From Diphasiastrum complanatum (taxonomy: Eukaryota > Streptophyta > Lycopodiopsida > Lycopodiales > Lycopodiaceae): a DNA stretch of 64,000 nt. The translations under genes were made by a program, and so were the position numbers. The stretch is from assembly GCA_029204225.1 (NCBI GenBank), contig CM055113.1, forward strand, positions 22,825,605 to 22,889,604. Direction: 5' to 3'. Positions 1-10,779 of this stretch are shown here, in pieces (the first letter of the stretch is position 1; each line of letters begins with the position of its first letter). The notes beneath the pieces are model-generated. The model made no database searches and was not told the origin of the DNA. It worked only from the letters and a program-made list of their open reading frames with translations.

Positions 1-1100
1 GTGAGACACTATAACAAATGTCCGATCTTGAATTATATAGGTAAATGAGACAGCCAATAGCTTGACAATATAAAGTGGTGTCAAATGATTCACCATCACC
101 TTGACTACTTAATTTCAGACATGTATCCATAGATGTAGCAACCGGCTTGCAATCTTCCATCTTGAACCACTTCAAAATCTGCCCAAGGTAGCGTTTTTGA
201 GAGCTGAAAATTCCAGCCCTTCTTGTACAAATTCAAGACCAAGATAAAAGTGTAATAGGCCTAAATCTGAAGTTTCAAAAACCATGCCAAGATCAAGTAT
301 TACGGCATCAATCTGCTGCTCATTACTTCCCATAATAATAATATCATCAACATAAAGCAAAATAATGATGATATAATCTGAAGTATGCTTGACATAAAGA
401 GTAGATTCGCTAGGACTATTAGTAAACCCTCGATCACAAAAGCAGGCATGTATCTTTTGATACCACATCCTCGGAGCTTGCTTCAGTCCATAAAGTGCCT
501 TCTTGAGAAGGCAAACTTTATCTTCTTGGCCTTTAACCAAAAAACCAAGGGTTGTTGAAGGTACACTTCCTCATTGAGATCACCTTTGAGGAATGTTGTC
601 TTTATGTCAAGTTGCCGCAAACGCCAACCAAAGTGGGCATCCAAAGAGGTTACTACCCTCACAATAGTCATCCGAGCAGTAGGAGAAAAAGTCTCTTCAT
701 AATCAATCCTCTTTTGATGAGCATAGCCTTTGGCAACGAGCCTTGCCTTTAAACCTGAATAGGGTCTGCTGAATTTTGGGCGCCCTCCTACAAAAATGCA
801 AACCTGAAAACAAAAACAGCAAGATAAGGAATCAGTAGCAGATTTCTGGGCATCCTCCTCCAAACAAAACTTGCTGAAAACTGGTTGCATAAAAATCCGA
901 TTTGAGATTCTGATTTTTGGGTGCCAAAAATTGCTCCTCCAAGATCTCTGATGGCCGCCCTCCTTCAACTTGAAAAGAGACAAAAAAGCTGATCCAAACT
1001 CCACTTGAAAAGATCAGCAAGATGCTGAAATTTCACAACAACAAACAGAGAAGCTCCTCTTCTAGTAGGGCGCCAAGAAACAAGCTTGTTGCAGATCCGG
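1..1100 (-). pseudogene. Ty1/copia pol remnant (reverse transcriptase), truncated by window edge
   Basis: Read on minus, about 775 to 1 encodes the copia reverse transcriptase core. Visible are the fingers motif KARLVAKGY, then DYEETFSP, the QLDIKTTFLKG segment, LYGLKQAPRMWY and the catalytic box LLYVDDIII near 330-360. The C-terminal MEDCKPVATSMD segment follows and runs off the left edge. Between the RT start and the primer site (about 780-1100) there is only leader-like sequence, so gag, protease and integrase are missing: a large internal deletion joins the leader to RT. Several frame breaks show it is dead. RNase H and the 3' LTR would lie beyond the window. Confidence 0.85.
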
Positions 1101-1114
1101 TAGCTCTGATACCA
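1101..1114 (-). promoter_or_regulatory. tRNA primer-binding site of the copia remnant
   Basis: The minus strand reads TGGTATCAGAGCTA, the usual initiator-methionine tRNA 3'-end complement used by plant copia elements. It directly abuts the CA end of the LTR at 1115, which fixes the LTR/internal boundary. Confidence 0.85.
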
Positions 1115-1202
1115 TGTAGGAAAGCAAGAGTCAAGTCACCAAGATCTAGTTATCAATCAATCTCCACGAAAAACAAGAGAGAAGAGGCTGGGCACCCAAC
1201 TC

Positions 1203-1263
<61 letters not shown>

Positions 1264-1571
1264 ACAGCAACAAGAGCAATGGTTAGCCAAACTGTAAAAA
1301 TGGAATACACAATGAGCATCTAAGTACTCTACCTGGATGTGACCAAATGCCACCAAACCCTAAGGTTAACCACTTACTAAATGTAGGGCACCCCAAAAGT
1401 CAAGATAGGGCCCCTAAACAAAATTAGACCCCTAAGGACCCACGAGTCAATACATGACCAAAATTGGGTCCAACTGAACTTAAGACAAACTTAAGATGGC
1501 CTAAATAACTAAATACTCATGGTTACACAAATCTCGACCTTTTGGATCCGCATAGTCATTTATTTCTAACA
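1115..1571 (-). repeat. 5' LTR of the copia remnant (457 bp)
   Basis: On minus it starts TGTTAGAAAT at 1571 and ends CCTACA at 1115, the TG...CA form with short inverted ends, followed by the primer site. It contains a long GA/CT microsatellite. Its outer edge abuts the end of the neighbouring gypsy LTR, so this copia element appears to have inserted at, or been joined to, that LTR end. Confidence 0.8.
1205..1259. repeat. (GA)n microsatellite
   Basis: An uninterrupted AG dinucleotide run of about 55 bp lies inside the copia LTR. The open frames across it on both strands are artefacts of the repeat. Confidence 0.95.
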
Positions 1572-2237
1572 ATGAAGATATATGTACGCTCCCTAAAAAC
1601 AAAAATGGACGCATGACATTGTGGAGTCGTTTGTGCAGTGAAGCATGACACCTCCGCCTTTGTCTTCGTCTGCCTTTAGGTCAATTTGTTGTATCCAAGA
1701 CTGGGTTATGATCAGGAATGCCTCTCTCTAGGCTCACTTATACACAATCCTCAAGCACTCCTTAACCCTGACCCTTCCTAAGTCTCGACACATGGCCAAC
1801 TCCATGCACTATCGACACTTGTCACTTGCAGTACCCTGACGCATAGGCGAGTAGGCTGATAGGCTGACATGTGTCACTCATCCACTGGACCAAGTGTCCC
1901 AGTGAGCATGTGACATGTGTCATGTTTGACCAGACAACCCTGACATGTTTCACTCATTGTACCAAGTGTCCCAATGAGCATATGACATGTGTCACGTTGA
2001 CTAGTCAACTCTCTTACTTTTTAGGAGGTCAGTCTAGCCACTCCTAATTAATGACCCAGTACCCTATACCCAAGCAACATGCGACTCTGAGGCTCAGAAA
2101 CATCATTAACAGCTTCACTTACATTTCTGTTACAAAGGTCACCACAGGCCGATTACTTAGCCATTTCTGTATTTACAAGAAAAACATCTATAAGTAAAAA
2201 CAGTAAACAACCGGGACAAGGAATAAAAGCTGTAATA
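1572..2237 (-). repeat. 3' LTR of a chromodomain Ty3/gypsy element
   Basis: On minus it begins TATTACAGCTTTTATTCC directly after a polypurine tract and ends near 1572. It aligns by eye along its whole length, in inverted orientation, with the plus-strand LTR at 6525-7204 (shared blocks include the AATACAGAAATGGCTAAGT region and several copies of GACATGTGTCA and CCAAGTGTCCC). The last ~170 bp have diverged. It contains internal repeats of a CACTGGGACACTTGGTCCA-type unit. Confidence 0.8.
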
Positions 2238-2254
2238 TCTTTTCCCCCCTCGAG
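2238..2254 (-). other. Polypurine tract of the gypsy element
   Basis: The minus strand reads CTCGAGGGGGGAAAAGAT immediately before the LTR start. This is a typical plus-strand primer and fixes the orientation. Confidence 0.75.
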
Positions 2255-3215
2255 TAACATCGTCCGCGATGGCAAAGCTAGGGTACTGTATACGCAAGTC
2301 TCCCAGGTAGCATCAGAAAGAGGCCTGCCATGCCAAGCGACCAAGTACTCATGGATCAGACGGTTGCGTAAACGCCTCTCCCGCCTATCCAATACCCTCG
2401 CTGGCCCATGGGTTACTTCTCCTTGCTCTTGGAATGCAAGCAAACCATCAGGCAACAAGTTATCATCGTTATGTAAAACATGTTTCAATCTAGAAACATG
2501 AAATACAGGATGCACTTTACATCTAGAAACATGAAATACAGGATGCACTTTACAAGTTTTAGGAAAATCTAACTTATAAGAAACATCACTGGTTCTTTTA
2601 ACAATTTTTCAGTGTCCACAATAACACGGGAACAACTTATAACATTTGTCCGTCTTAAGGGTCTTGGGTACTTGGAGAAACACCATGCCTCCTACTACAA
2701 ATTCTCTAGGCGTGAGATGCTGATCAACGTAAGACTTAGTTCAATTCATCGCTTGCCTAATATTAACTTTTGCTAACTCAAGCATTTCATCCATTTGAGT
2801 TAGGAAATCAGTCGCACTAGGCACTCTCTAAGGAATTCCTACCGTAACAGAGCTAGCTGGCCTAAAACCATAATTAAGCTCGAAAGGACTCATCTTAGTA
2901 CTCACATTTTTTTTGTCATTGTAAGCAAACTCCAACAGTGGCAAATAGTTCTCCCACTGAGTTTGCTTATCCCCAACAAATGCCCTAAGCATATCCTCTA
3001 AGGTCTGGTTGACTCTCTCAGTTTGGCCATCCATTTCAGGATGCTCCGTACTGCTCATTCTCAATTGGACTTCAAGTTTGGCCATAACTGCAGTCCAAAA
3101 GTTTCCAATGAATCGAATATCCCTTCAGACGATAATCCATGAAGTCTGAACACATGCTCGATAAACAAATTAGCTACTCCATTGTAAAAAGCTCTTGTCG
3201 AAGGCTTTCTAATGG
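2255..3215 (-). pseudogene. Ty3/gypsy integrase C-terminus plus chromodomain, truncated
   Basis: On minus from about 3215: TRAFYNGVANLFIEHVFRLHG, then an integrase core with HPEMDGQTERVNQTLEDMLR and NYLPLLEFAYN, up to about 2830. Downstream (2550-2250) are the VFHVSRLKH joint and a chromodomain with REYLVAWHGRPLSDATWE-like sequence (here HEYLVAW and ATWE). This order is diagnostic of chromoviruses. Frame breaks lie between the two parts, a 34-bp block containing HPVFHVSR is duplicated near 2500-2545, and everything upstream (gag to RNase H) is missing. The last codons run into the LTR. Confidence 0.85.
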
Positions 3216-4028
3216 CACCGTAATCGTCTCAATCCGAGTTGTCGTTCAGAAGTTATGATTTTTTTCAACCACAGACTATACTATGCACATAATAGCTAAC
3301 CATCGAAGACATAGATCACAATGAAATTATAATAAATTCATCTTGTGTACCAAAAGATGTGAGGAAAAGACTTGAATCCTAGTCAACTTGTGGAGATTCA
3401 AGAGGCTCAACCACTTGACCAACGTTTTCACAATCAATCAAAAAGGCACTCATTAAGAGGTCCATAACATTCAAGGTGATTATGTAACTCATACAACTTT
3501 GTATGACTAGTTTAAGCGGTAGGAATTTGGCCAAGTGGTTAAATGTCTATGTTTGATTATTTGTGATAGCTTGCCACTCTCAACAAGTAAAATAAACTTA
3601 TGAAACATCTGTATTCATCATTCAACTCTATAAAGGTTTGAAAAATATTATAGAATCTTGAGCAAGACACATCTGAATTTAACAAAAGTATTTTTATGAT
3701 TTTTAAGCACTTGCCATGGTCACTTTCAACGCATAAGAGTATCAAACAATCTTTGGAGATGGTAGGTGTTTGCAACTAAAAAGCATTTATCGTAAGATAG
3801 AGAGGATTTCACTCAAGATAGGGTTGCAGTTAGTGTGGAAGCGAAGAGGAGCTTGAGTGAGTGAATGAATTTAAGGTTTTTATCGCTTTTGGGAAGTACA
3901 ATAAATAGAGGCACAAATGATGTTACAATCCACCAATAATGGATCACCAACATATGGTGCACCAACACAGGGAGCCTTTTATAGGGAAAGCCAATAGTCG
4001 TCATTTATGTAAGTTACATAAGCTACAA
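3216..4028. other. Unassigned non-coding sequence
   Basis: AT-rich sequence between two retroelement fragments. No open frame with a recognisable motif was found. A stretch near 3530-3548 resembles the D-arm of a tRNA (GGCCAAGTGGTTAAA), but no matching B box was found. Confidence 0.5.
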
Positions 4029-4521
4029 TGATAATTGGAATTTAGGGCCCTCTTAGTCACCAAATTCTAGCAAAAGATTGAACATGAATCTAGGGTTCTT
4101 TCTTAAAGAATAGCGAGCATAATGTTGAAGAGTAATGCCTATTTTACCCATTTGGCTAAGCACTAATTAAGTTGTATGTTGTACATAACTCATGGGGCAT
4201 GTTATCAATTAAATACACGAGACCCCGCATTTGTACGTTGAGTAAATTAGTGCAAGTGGCCCACTTGGCCAAGTAGTTCACTCCTATGGTTGACAACTAG
4301 ACTTTCCATGCATGTAATTAAGGGGCTTGCCTCAAAAGGGATTTGGAGGACCCACGCCCTCCTCTCTCCCTATAAATTCATTTCCTCTTCTAACTTTTGG
4401 TGTTGTGAGGTGCTCAATTCTCCTTGTATGCGATGATTTCCATAGCTAAGTTTCTCAAGCTTTCATAGTTGATCTAGTATTGAAGTTAAGATACTCCATA
4501 GCTAGGTCTTGCAATTTATCA
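4029..4521 (+). repeat. 5' LTR of a plus-strand copia element (493 bp)
   Basis: It begins TGATAATTGG and ends GCAATTTATCA, so the ends form an inverted repeat (TGATAA/TTATCA). The end abuts a consensus primer site. A TATA-like CCTATAAATTC lies at about 4370. The 3' LTR partner is not present in the window. Confidence 0.75.
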
Positions 4522-4533
4522 TGGTATCAGAGC
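4522..4533 (+). promoter_or_regulatory. tRNA primer-binding site of the plus-strand copia element
   Basis: TGGTATCAGAGC directly follows the LTR end. It is the standard initiator-tRNA complement. Confidence 0.85.
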
Positions 4534-4980
4534 AAGTTGTCTAGCCTGTGAGTCTGTGAGCGAGAGAAACTTCAATGCTCAGATTCTTGAGAAGATTCTC
4601 ATCTTCTACAAGCACCTCAGTCTTGAAAGAGAGAGCTTTTGATCTACAGGAGTCAGACCAGGTTGAGTCTTGCATTGTTGGAGAGCTATTGGCAAGGAGA
4701 GTGGGATGATTCAAAAACTTTCTAAATTTGGCTAAGACGAAAAGTCTTTTTGGAGGAGCTTACACAAAATTAGGGCGCACTTTCTGTAGGGGCTTTTGGT
4801 TACTGAACCAGTGGGGTCTAGTGCTTCTGTTAGTGAGGCCATACCAAGTGGCAAAGTCAAAAGCAGGAGCTGAAGGGTTGCCTTGAAGTGGCTACATGCC
4901 CTAGTTTGGCGTCAAACCCTAGTTGTTGGAAGTTGTTTCTTTTCTGATCTTTTTCAAGTTGATTGAGCACAGATTATAGC

Positions 4981-6522
4981 ATGGCTAGTCTTGGGGAGAG
5001 TTTGTTGGGTGAATCTAGCAAACTTGATGGCACAAACTTCAGAGTGTGAAAGTTCAAGATGGCTAATATCTTGATGGACATGAATTGCTGGGAGTTAATG
5101 GCAGGTAGAGAGCCTGTACCAACATCTGAACCTGAATTGAAGGACTACATAAACAGGAGACACAAAGCTCATAGGATGATTAATCTTTTTGTCAAGGACA
5201 ACATTATTCCTCACATTTGCAATGCAAAGGATGCAGTGGAGGCTTGTTTGAAACAATGGATTCAGCCAGGTTTGTGTATTTGCAAAACAGGTTACATACT
5301 CTCAAGATGGAAGCAGGTGCAACAATTGGTGATCACATCACAAAGGTCAAGGACCTTATGGACCAACTTGCTTCAGTTGGAGAGACAGTAAGTGACAAGA
5401 TTATTGTCCCCATAGTCTTGAATAGTTTGTCATTCAACTATCAAGACTATGTGATGTCCCTTTCTGCTAGGAAAAAACTCCCAACCTTTGTGGAGTTATG
5501 TGGTCTTCTTTTACAGGAGGAGATGAGAAGGAAGAATCTTTCTGAAAGGGAAGATAATCCAGAACATGCATTTGCTTCTTAGAAGAAGCAAAACTTTCAG
5601 AAGAAAGACAAAGGCAAAGGAAAGAACTCAAAGCAAAGCTTGGAGCAGCAAGTGTCCAAGTTACAGGTTGGAGAGAAGTCAAGCACCAATTCCTCATCTA
5701 CACCCAAGAGGAAGGGCAACTGCAACTATTGTGGCAAGTATGGGCATTTCGCTTTTGAATGTCGAAAGAAGCAAAGTGATCAGAAGAAGGGAAGGAACCA
5801 ACAAGGTCACTTTGTTGACAAAGTTGCAGAAGAAGAGCATTCTGGTGGCCTTGATCTATTCACTATAGCCCTATCATCTGAAATTGATTCTGGAGCCTCA
5901 AAGCACATGACACCTCATAGACATTGGTTCAACACCTATGAGGAGACAGGAGATGGTCAACATGTATGCTCTGGAGATAACTCTACATATGAGACAAAGG
6001 CACAGTTTCAGTGCAGCTGTCATCATGTGAGGTGAAGGTAATCAAGAGTGTGTTGCATGTACCAGGGTTGGCTAGAACTTGCTATTTGTTGGTGCCATTA
6101 CCAAACAAAACATGTTGGTGGAGTTTGATGAATCTACCTATTTGGTAAAAGACAAAGATCAAAACTTCAAGGTGGTAACCAAGGGAATGCAAGAAGGGGG
6201 TATTTACAAGCTTTACACAGCCATTCCTAGCCAAGAGGCCTTGTCAAGATAAGCTTTGGCATGGTCATTTGAGCTATCAAAGTTTACAAGTTTTGAACAA
6301 GCACAATATGGTAGTAGATCTTCCTAGCATTAAGTCTTCTTCAAATACATGTGAGGCTTGTGTACTAGGAAAGCAACAGAGGCAAAGGTTTCCAAAGGGA
6401 AAAGCTATCAGAGCCAAGGATATTCTTGAGCTTGTGCATTCAGATTTGTGTGGTCCCATGCAGACCAACTCAGCAGGGGGGGTGTACTATCTCATGACCT
6501 TCGTAGATGATTTCTCACGAAA
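4981..6522 (+). pseudogene. Copia gag-protease-integrase start, interrupted
   Basis: Gag starts at ATG 4981 (MASLGESLLGESSKLDGTNF). A TGA at about 5047 replaces the expected Trp codon in the NFRVWKFKM segment, and a frameshift near 5245 and a TAG at 5580 break the frame further. After these come a CCHC zinc knuckle CNYCGKYGHFAFEC (about 5720-5765), the protease motif DSGASKHM (about 5885) and the pre-integrase finger with CEACVLGKQ and HSDLCGPM (6350-6460). The frame ends at VDDFSRK, where the gypsy LTR begins at 6525. The rest of pol does not resume on the far side. Confidence 0.88.
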
Positions 6523-6524
6523 GG

Positions 6525-7204
6525 CGTTACAGCTTTTACTCCATGTCCCGTTACTGTTTTTACTTCTAGATGTATTTCTTGTAAATACAGAAATGGCTAA
6601 GTCACCGGCCCGTGGTGACCTTTGTAATAGAAATGTAAATTAAGTTGTTAATAATGCTTCTGAACCTCAGAGTCGCATGTTGCTTGGGTATAGGGCACTG
6701 GGTCATTAATTAGGAGTGGCTGGACTAACCTCCTAAAAAGTAGCAGTTGACTAGTCAACGTAACACATGTCATATGCTCACTGGGACACTTGGTCTAGTG
6801 AATGAGTGACACACGTCAGGGTTGATGGTCAAACATGACACGTGTCACATGCTCACTGGGACACTTGGTCCAGTGAATGAGTAACACATGTCGGCCTACT
6901 CACTTGCCTATGTGTCAGGGTACTGCTAGGTCGCAAGTGTCGATAGTGCATGGAATTGGCCATGTGTCGAGATTTAGGAAGGTCAGGGTTAAGGGGTGCT
7001 TGAGGATTGTGTATAAGTGAGCCTAGAGAGAGACATTCCTTATCATAATCTATGCAACAAAGGCTGGGAGGAGACGACGCAGCCAGTTCCATTGTGTTTG
7101 TGTTTGATGCTATGTGCTTGTAGGGAATCAGAAAGGCTGGAAATTTGTGGCGATCAGTGCATGTTTGGACGAGTGTCGGTAGGAAGATCATCGAGAGCCT
7201 GACA
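6525..7204 (+). repeat. 5' LTR of a Ty3/gypsy element inserted in copia integrase (680 bp)
   Basis: This is the inverted-orientation partner of the LTR at 1572-2237. It ends GAGCCTGACACT, directly followed by a tRNA primer site. The start (GCGTTACAGC) has lost the canonical TG. It contains repeated GACACGTGTCA- and CACTGGGACACTTGGTC-type units. The LTR interrupts the copia integrase frame, so it inserted after the copia element was in place. Confidence 0.8.
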
Positions 7205-7206
7205 CT

Positions 7207-7217
7207 TGGTATCAGAG
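7207..7217 (+). promoter_or_regulatory. tRNA primer-binding site of the gypsy element
   Basis: TGGTATCAGAG lies just after the LTR end. The same initiator-tRNA type is used by many plant chromoviruses. Confidence 0.7.
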
Positions 7218-7950
7218 TGAGGCTTACGTTCGGGAGAGAGGTGTAAAAATTTCAGCAACAGTGTAGGAGGACCATCGCTGATTAGTGGCAGCGGAAGGGC
7301 AACAAATTTCGACGAATTTGGAAGCCAGAAACTAGGGCAGGTCCAATGCTGAGGAACAGCTAGAAGATCGGCAATTTCTGAGCCGAAAACGGGCGTAAAC
7401 AGGTCTGAAATTCTGCACAGCGGGCTGCAGATCCAGCGTTGACAGGTTGGAGTCCCGAAACAACGATTTCAGATCCAAATATCCTTGAAAATCAAAGAAA
7501 CAGCTTGTGGCTGAGTGGACAAGGGTTTCGAAAGTGCTATTTTTGACATTTTTGATCATTTCGAAAGCTGAAAAGTGTGTATAGTACGTTGTGGCAACAG
7601 GGACAGACCTGGTGTGATTTGTTGGAGGGGGTTTCGAGGATCAGAAACCCTTGTTTGCTGATAATTTCGACCTCCAAGAAAGTGGACAGGTTTCTAACAC
7701 TGTAAATATGGATCCGTTGGAGGGTTCTAGCACCAAGATACTGAGAATTGAGGAGGTGGCAGCCAAGGTTGACACCATGGAGATAGATAGTGTTACAACA
7801 AATTCTCGAACAATTGAGATCGACCAAATCCCCACAAGAACCCGAGAGAGTCAGTGAAATGGCTATGGTGGTCGTTGAACCTGTGACAGTGGAGAAAGAA
7901 GAAATTGAAATTTCGAAACGCAATTGCAAATTCATATGAACGTCGAATCG
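7218..7950 (+). pseudogene. Gypsy leader and gag start, truncated
   Basis: Leader sequence follows the primer site. A short open frame from ATG 7708 (MDPLEGSSTKILRIEE..., 49 codons) may be the gag N-terminus, but it carries no diagnostic motif. Element-like sequence fades at about 7950 without any pol domain, so only the 5' end of this element survives. The exact right edge is uncertain. Confidence 0.5.
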
Positions 7951-10779
7951 AGAATGTTAAAAAGTGTCATTGAATTCAGATTTCATAAAACACAAAGACT
8001 ATGCACTTTTGATAATGTTATGATAGAAAATTCCTAATTTAGAAATTAAGGTTCAAAAATAGTGGTTCAAACTCTCTTGGTGAAACATTGAGATGCTCTA
8101 CTTGGTCTTTGTTTGTAAATAAATCAATGGCTATGCCACTAACATTGATAGCAAGAATTATTTTGAGAATAAGTTCCGCAATTGTGTGCCATAAAAATCT
8201 CTAATCGCTTTCAAATATTTTCCATATATGAACTATTAGTTGATAGGTTCATAAGCTCTGGCATCCACTCTACTCTCTTTCAAGTATTCCATAGATGACC
8301 TCCAAGTTCATTGGTTCATAAGCGTTAAAATCACTTGACCAACCCTTTTCAATTCACCACCATCATTATCTCATTGTCATCAAATCCATTCATAGTTACT
8401 AGCATCTGTGTTTTTGTAACATGAAATGAAAACAGCAGAATATGTTGCTAATGAAACAGGCAGAACTTTCGCTTCATAGTTACATTAAGATTCGCAGGGT
8501 TGTAGAAGACTGAAACTATCTCAGTTCATTCACAAAGGATAGCCATGACAGATACGTTGTGTGATTCATTGGTGCAACTTACCCCAATTCATATAATAAA
8601 TCCATCCTTTTGAATTTAGTCATAGAGCTCTCTCAACAAGGCATGTGACACAAAGCCTACCCAAACCACAATAAGTTTCTTTCTTGAAAAAAGAACATTT
8701 TGCAAATCTCAATTGTCACACAGTCATATTTCTTGTTACTCTTTTTGAAAGACAGCGATCATGTGGTCGCCCCCATCCTATGATGTTTGCCAAAGAGGCC
8801 TATAAAATCTAGAAAACTTCATAGCTTGAGCTTTGTTCAGACTTGGAAGTACAATATCAGACTACCTTTCACGAAGCTACAGATCTCATGGGAAGGCTGT
8901 AATGACTGCACTGTGCGCATATAGTATTTGTAGCAGATAAGGATGTTGATTAGTCGTTAATCTTTTACCTATGAGGACCATGTGTAAGCAATTGGAAGTA
9001 CAATATCATACTACCTTCCTTCAAGGAAAAGTTACAGATCTCATATGACAGCTATAATGACTGTGTGTATATAGTCTTTGTAGCAGATAAGGATGTTTAT
9101 GGGTGGCTAATCTTTTACCTATGAGGACCATCTGTAAGCAAAACACTCATGCACATGTATTTATTATCTCATGAAAGGATCAAATTCATGTATTGTTTGG
9201 AAAAGTCATCTATACTTGATTCTTAGCAGTTTATTCACCTTAAAGGTCAAACATCAAATCCCAGTAGAGCTCTTGAACTCATATAAGACAGTTCCATATG
9301 AATGAATATAAGACATAATGCAAACATAAGTGGTCCATTCCAAGAGACATCTCCTTCAAGGCAAGGTTCTAGTTTTTTTTTTTAAACCAACCTGATACAG
9401 TAACTTGCAGTAAACAAATTCACATTGATGAAATAGTTTTATACAAGTCCTTGATTCTTATGAAAGGAAAAATAGCAGCAAAAAAAATGGTGGCTAGTAG
9501 GGATCTCTTTTGTTTTGAGCAATTATTCAATTTCATTAAGCTTTTGTGGAAAGGTTTTGGCCAATGTTATTGTTGGAAACTGCCCCTTAAAGTTCACAAC
9601 TAAGTGACCCTTTAAAGGACAGTCTAGTGACAGCTCAGAGGTTGCAGCTTGAAACTTTTCTGCCCTAACTATTTTCTTATGCACTTCACATCATTACAAA
9701 TTCACTAAGACCAATTGCCATGTGCTTCAACTCTGCAATAAAGATTATGAAAATCATGATGGGGATGATAATTCAAAATTACAGATTGATCTGCAACTCC
9801 AGGACTTTGTATCACAGGTTGATAATGCTAATCTTCCCGGTTATACAAGGCCCTCAAGATCTCTCTCATTATTTATTTATAATACTCGGCTTTCAGCAAA
9901 CTTAGGATGTATATGGCATCCACTCAAAGGTGCAATAGAAACAAGTTCTCCCAAGTTCAAGAGCGCGTAGCCTTCATGATCAAATATTTACATTGTGACG
10001 TGACCTTACATCAATATGAGCAGAAGCTGATAAAGCAACTGCATTTAGCTTAGTTCTTAGCATATTTTTGCCAGCTTTAGGAACTGTATTCTAATGGAAG
10101 TTTAATGCGTTGGGCTTGAATTGTTCAAGAAGTGGTGGCTATTATTGTCTGCTTTTTTTTCACTTGTGCAGCACTAGAGCGTAAGAGGCCCACAATCACT
10201 TGATCCAAAGCATCTCCAATACTTAAGGAATAAGATTTCAGAAAACCAGGCCAGAGGTTACACCTGACCTTAGCTACTCTGTAATGGATGGCATTGGATC
10301 TCGACTTGCGCGCTTTTGTGGGAAGTTTTCCAGCTTGGCCGTTTCTGTGAAAGGTATAGAATCCTTCCATTTTTTGCTTATCTGGTCATTGGACAGTTAA
10401 GGATGAATAGGCATTAATTAGCTTAAGTGAACATTTGTGGCTATAAACCATCAAGTTACAAAATAGTGCAGGAACCTGCTCAGACTTCTTACCAACTATT
10501 GATTAGATTGCTTCTTTGTGACTTGAATCACCCATTGATTACATCCATAAGGTAAACTTCTGGTCATGTTGATGGAGCTATTTGCCTTAAAATAGAGAGC
10601 TTCGGATTGAAATTATGCACTCTGTTCTTTCTATCAATCATGTTCTCACCGTTGGTTTGACCATGTTCTAAGGGAGAGAAATGCTTGATGATCCTTCTTA
10701 TTAAGAAACGGGCCCTTTAGAAAATCCAGAGACCCCACTAAGCATGAATGTAGAAAAAATCAGCATTATTATCATGATT
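7951..10779. other. Intergenic region, 3' flank of the minus-strand gene
   Basis: No coding frame with a recognisable motif was found. It contains one tandem duplication (8843-9140). Part of 10.3-10.78 kb probably includes the 3' untranslated region of the minus-strand gene, but I could not place a poly(A) site. Confidence 0.5.
8843..9140. repeat. Two-copy tandem duplication, 149-bp period
   Basis: Copies 8843-8991 and 8992-9140 share TTGGAAGTACAATATCA..., TTTGTAGCAGATAAGGATGT and TCTTTTACCTATGAGGACCA, and both end in GTAAGCA. They differ by scattered substitutions and small indels, so the duplication is not recent. Confidence 0.85.

Noticed and set aside
1022-1356. Open frames on both strands with long runs of alternating Arg/Glu or Ser/Leu
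   Set aside because: They are translations of the GA/CT microsatellite inside a copia LTR.
3525-3600. tRNA gene or SINE suggested by GGCCAAGTGGTTAAA
   Set aside because: No B box or stem pairing downstream; a single D-arm-like word is weak evidence.
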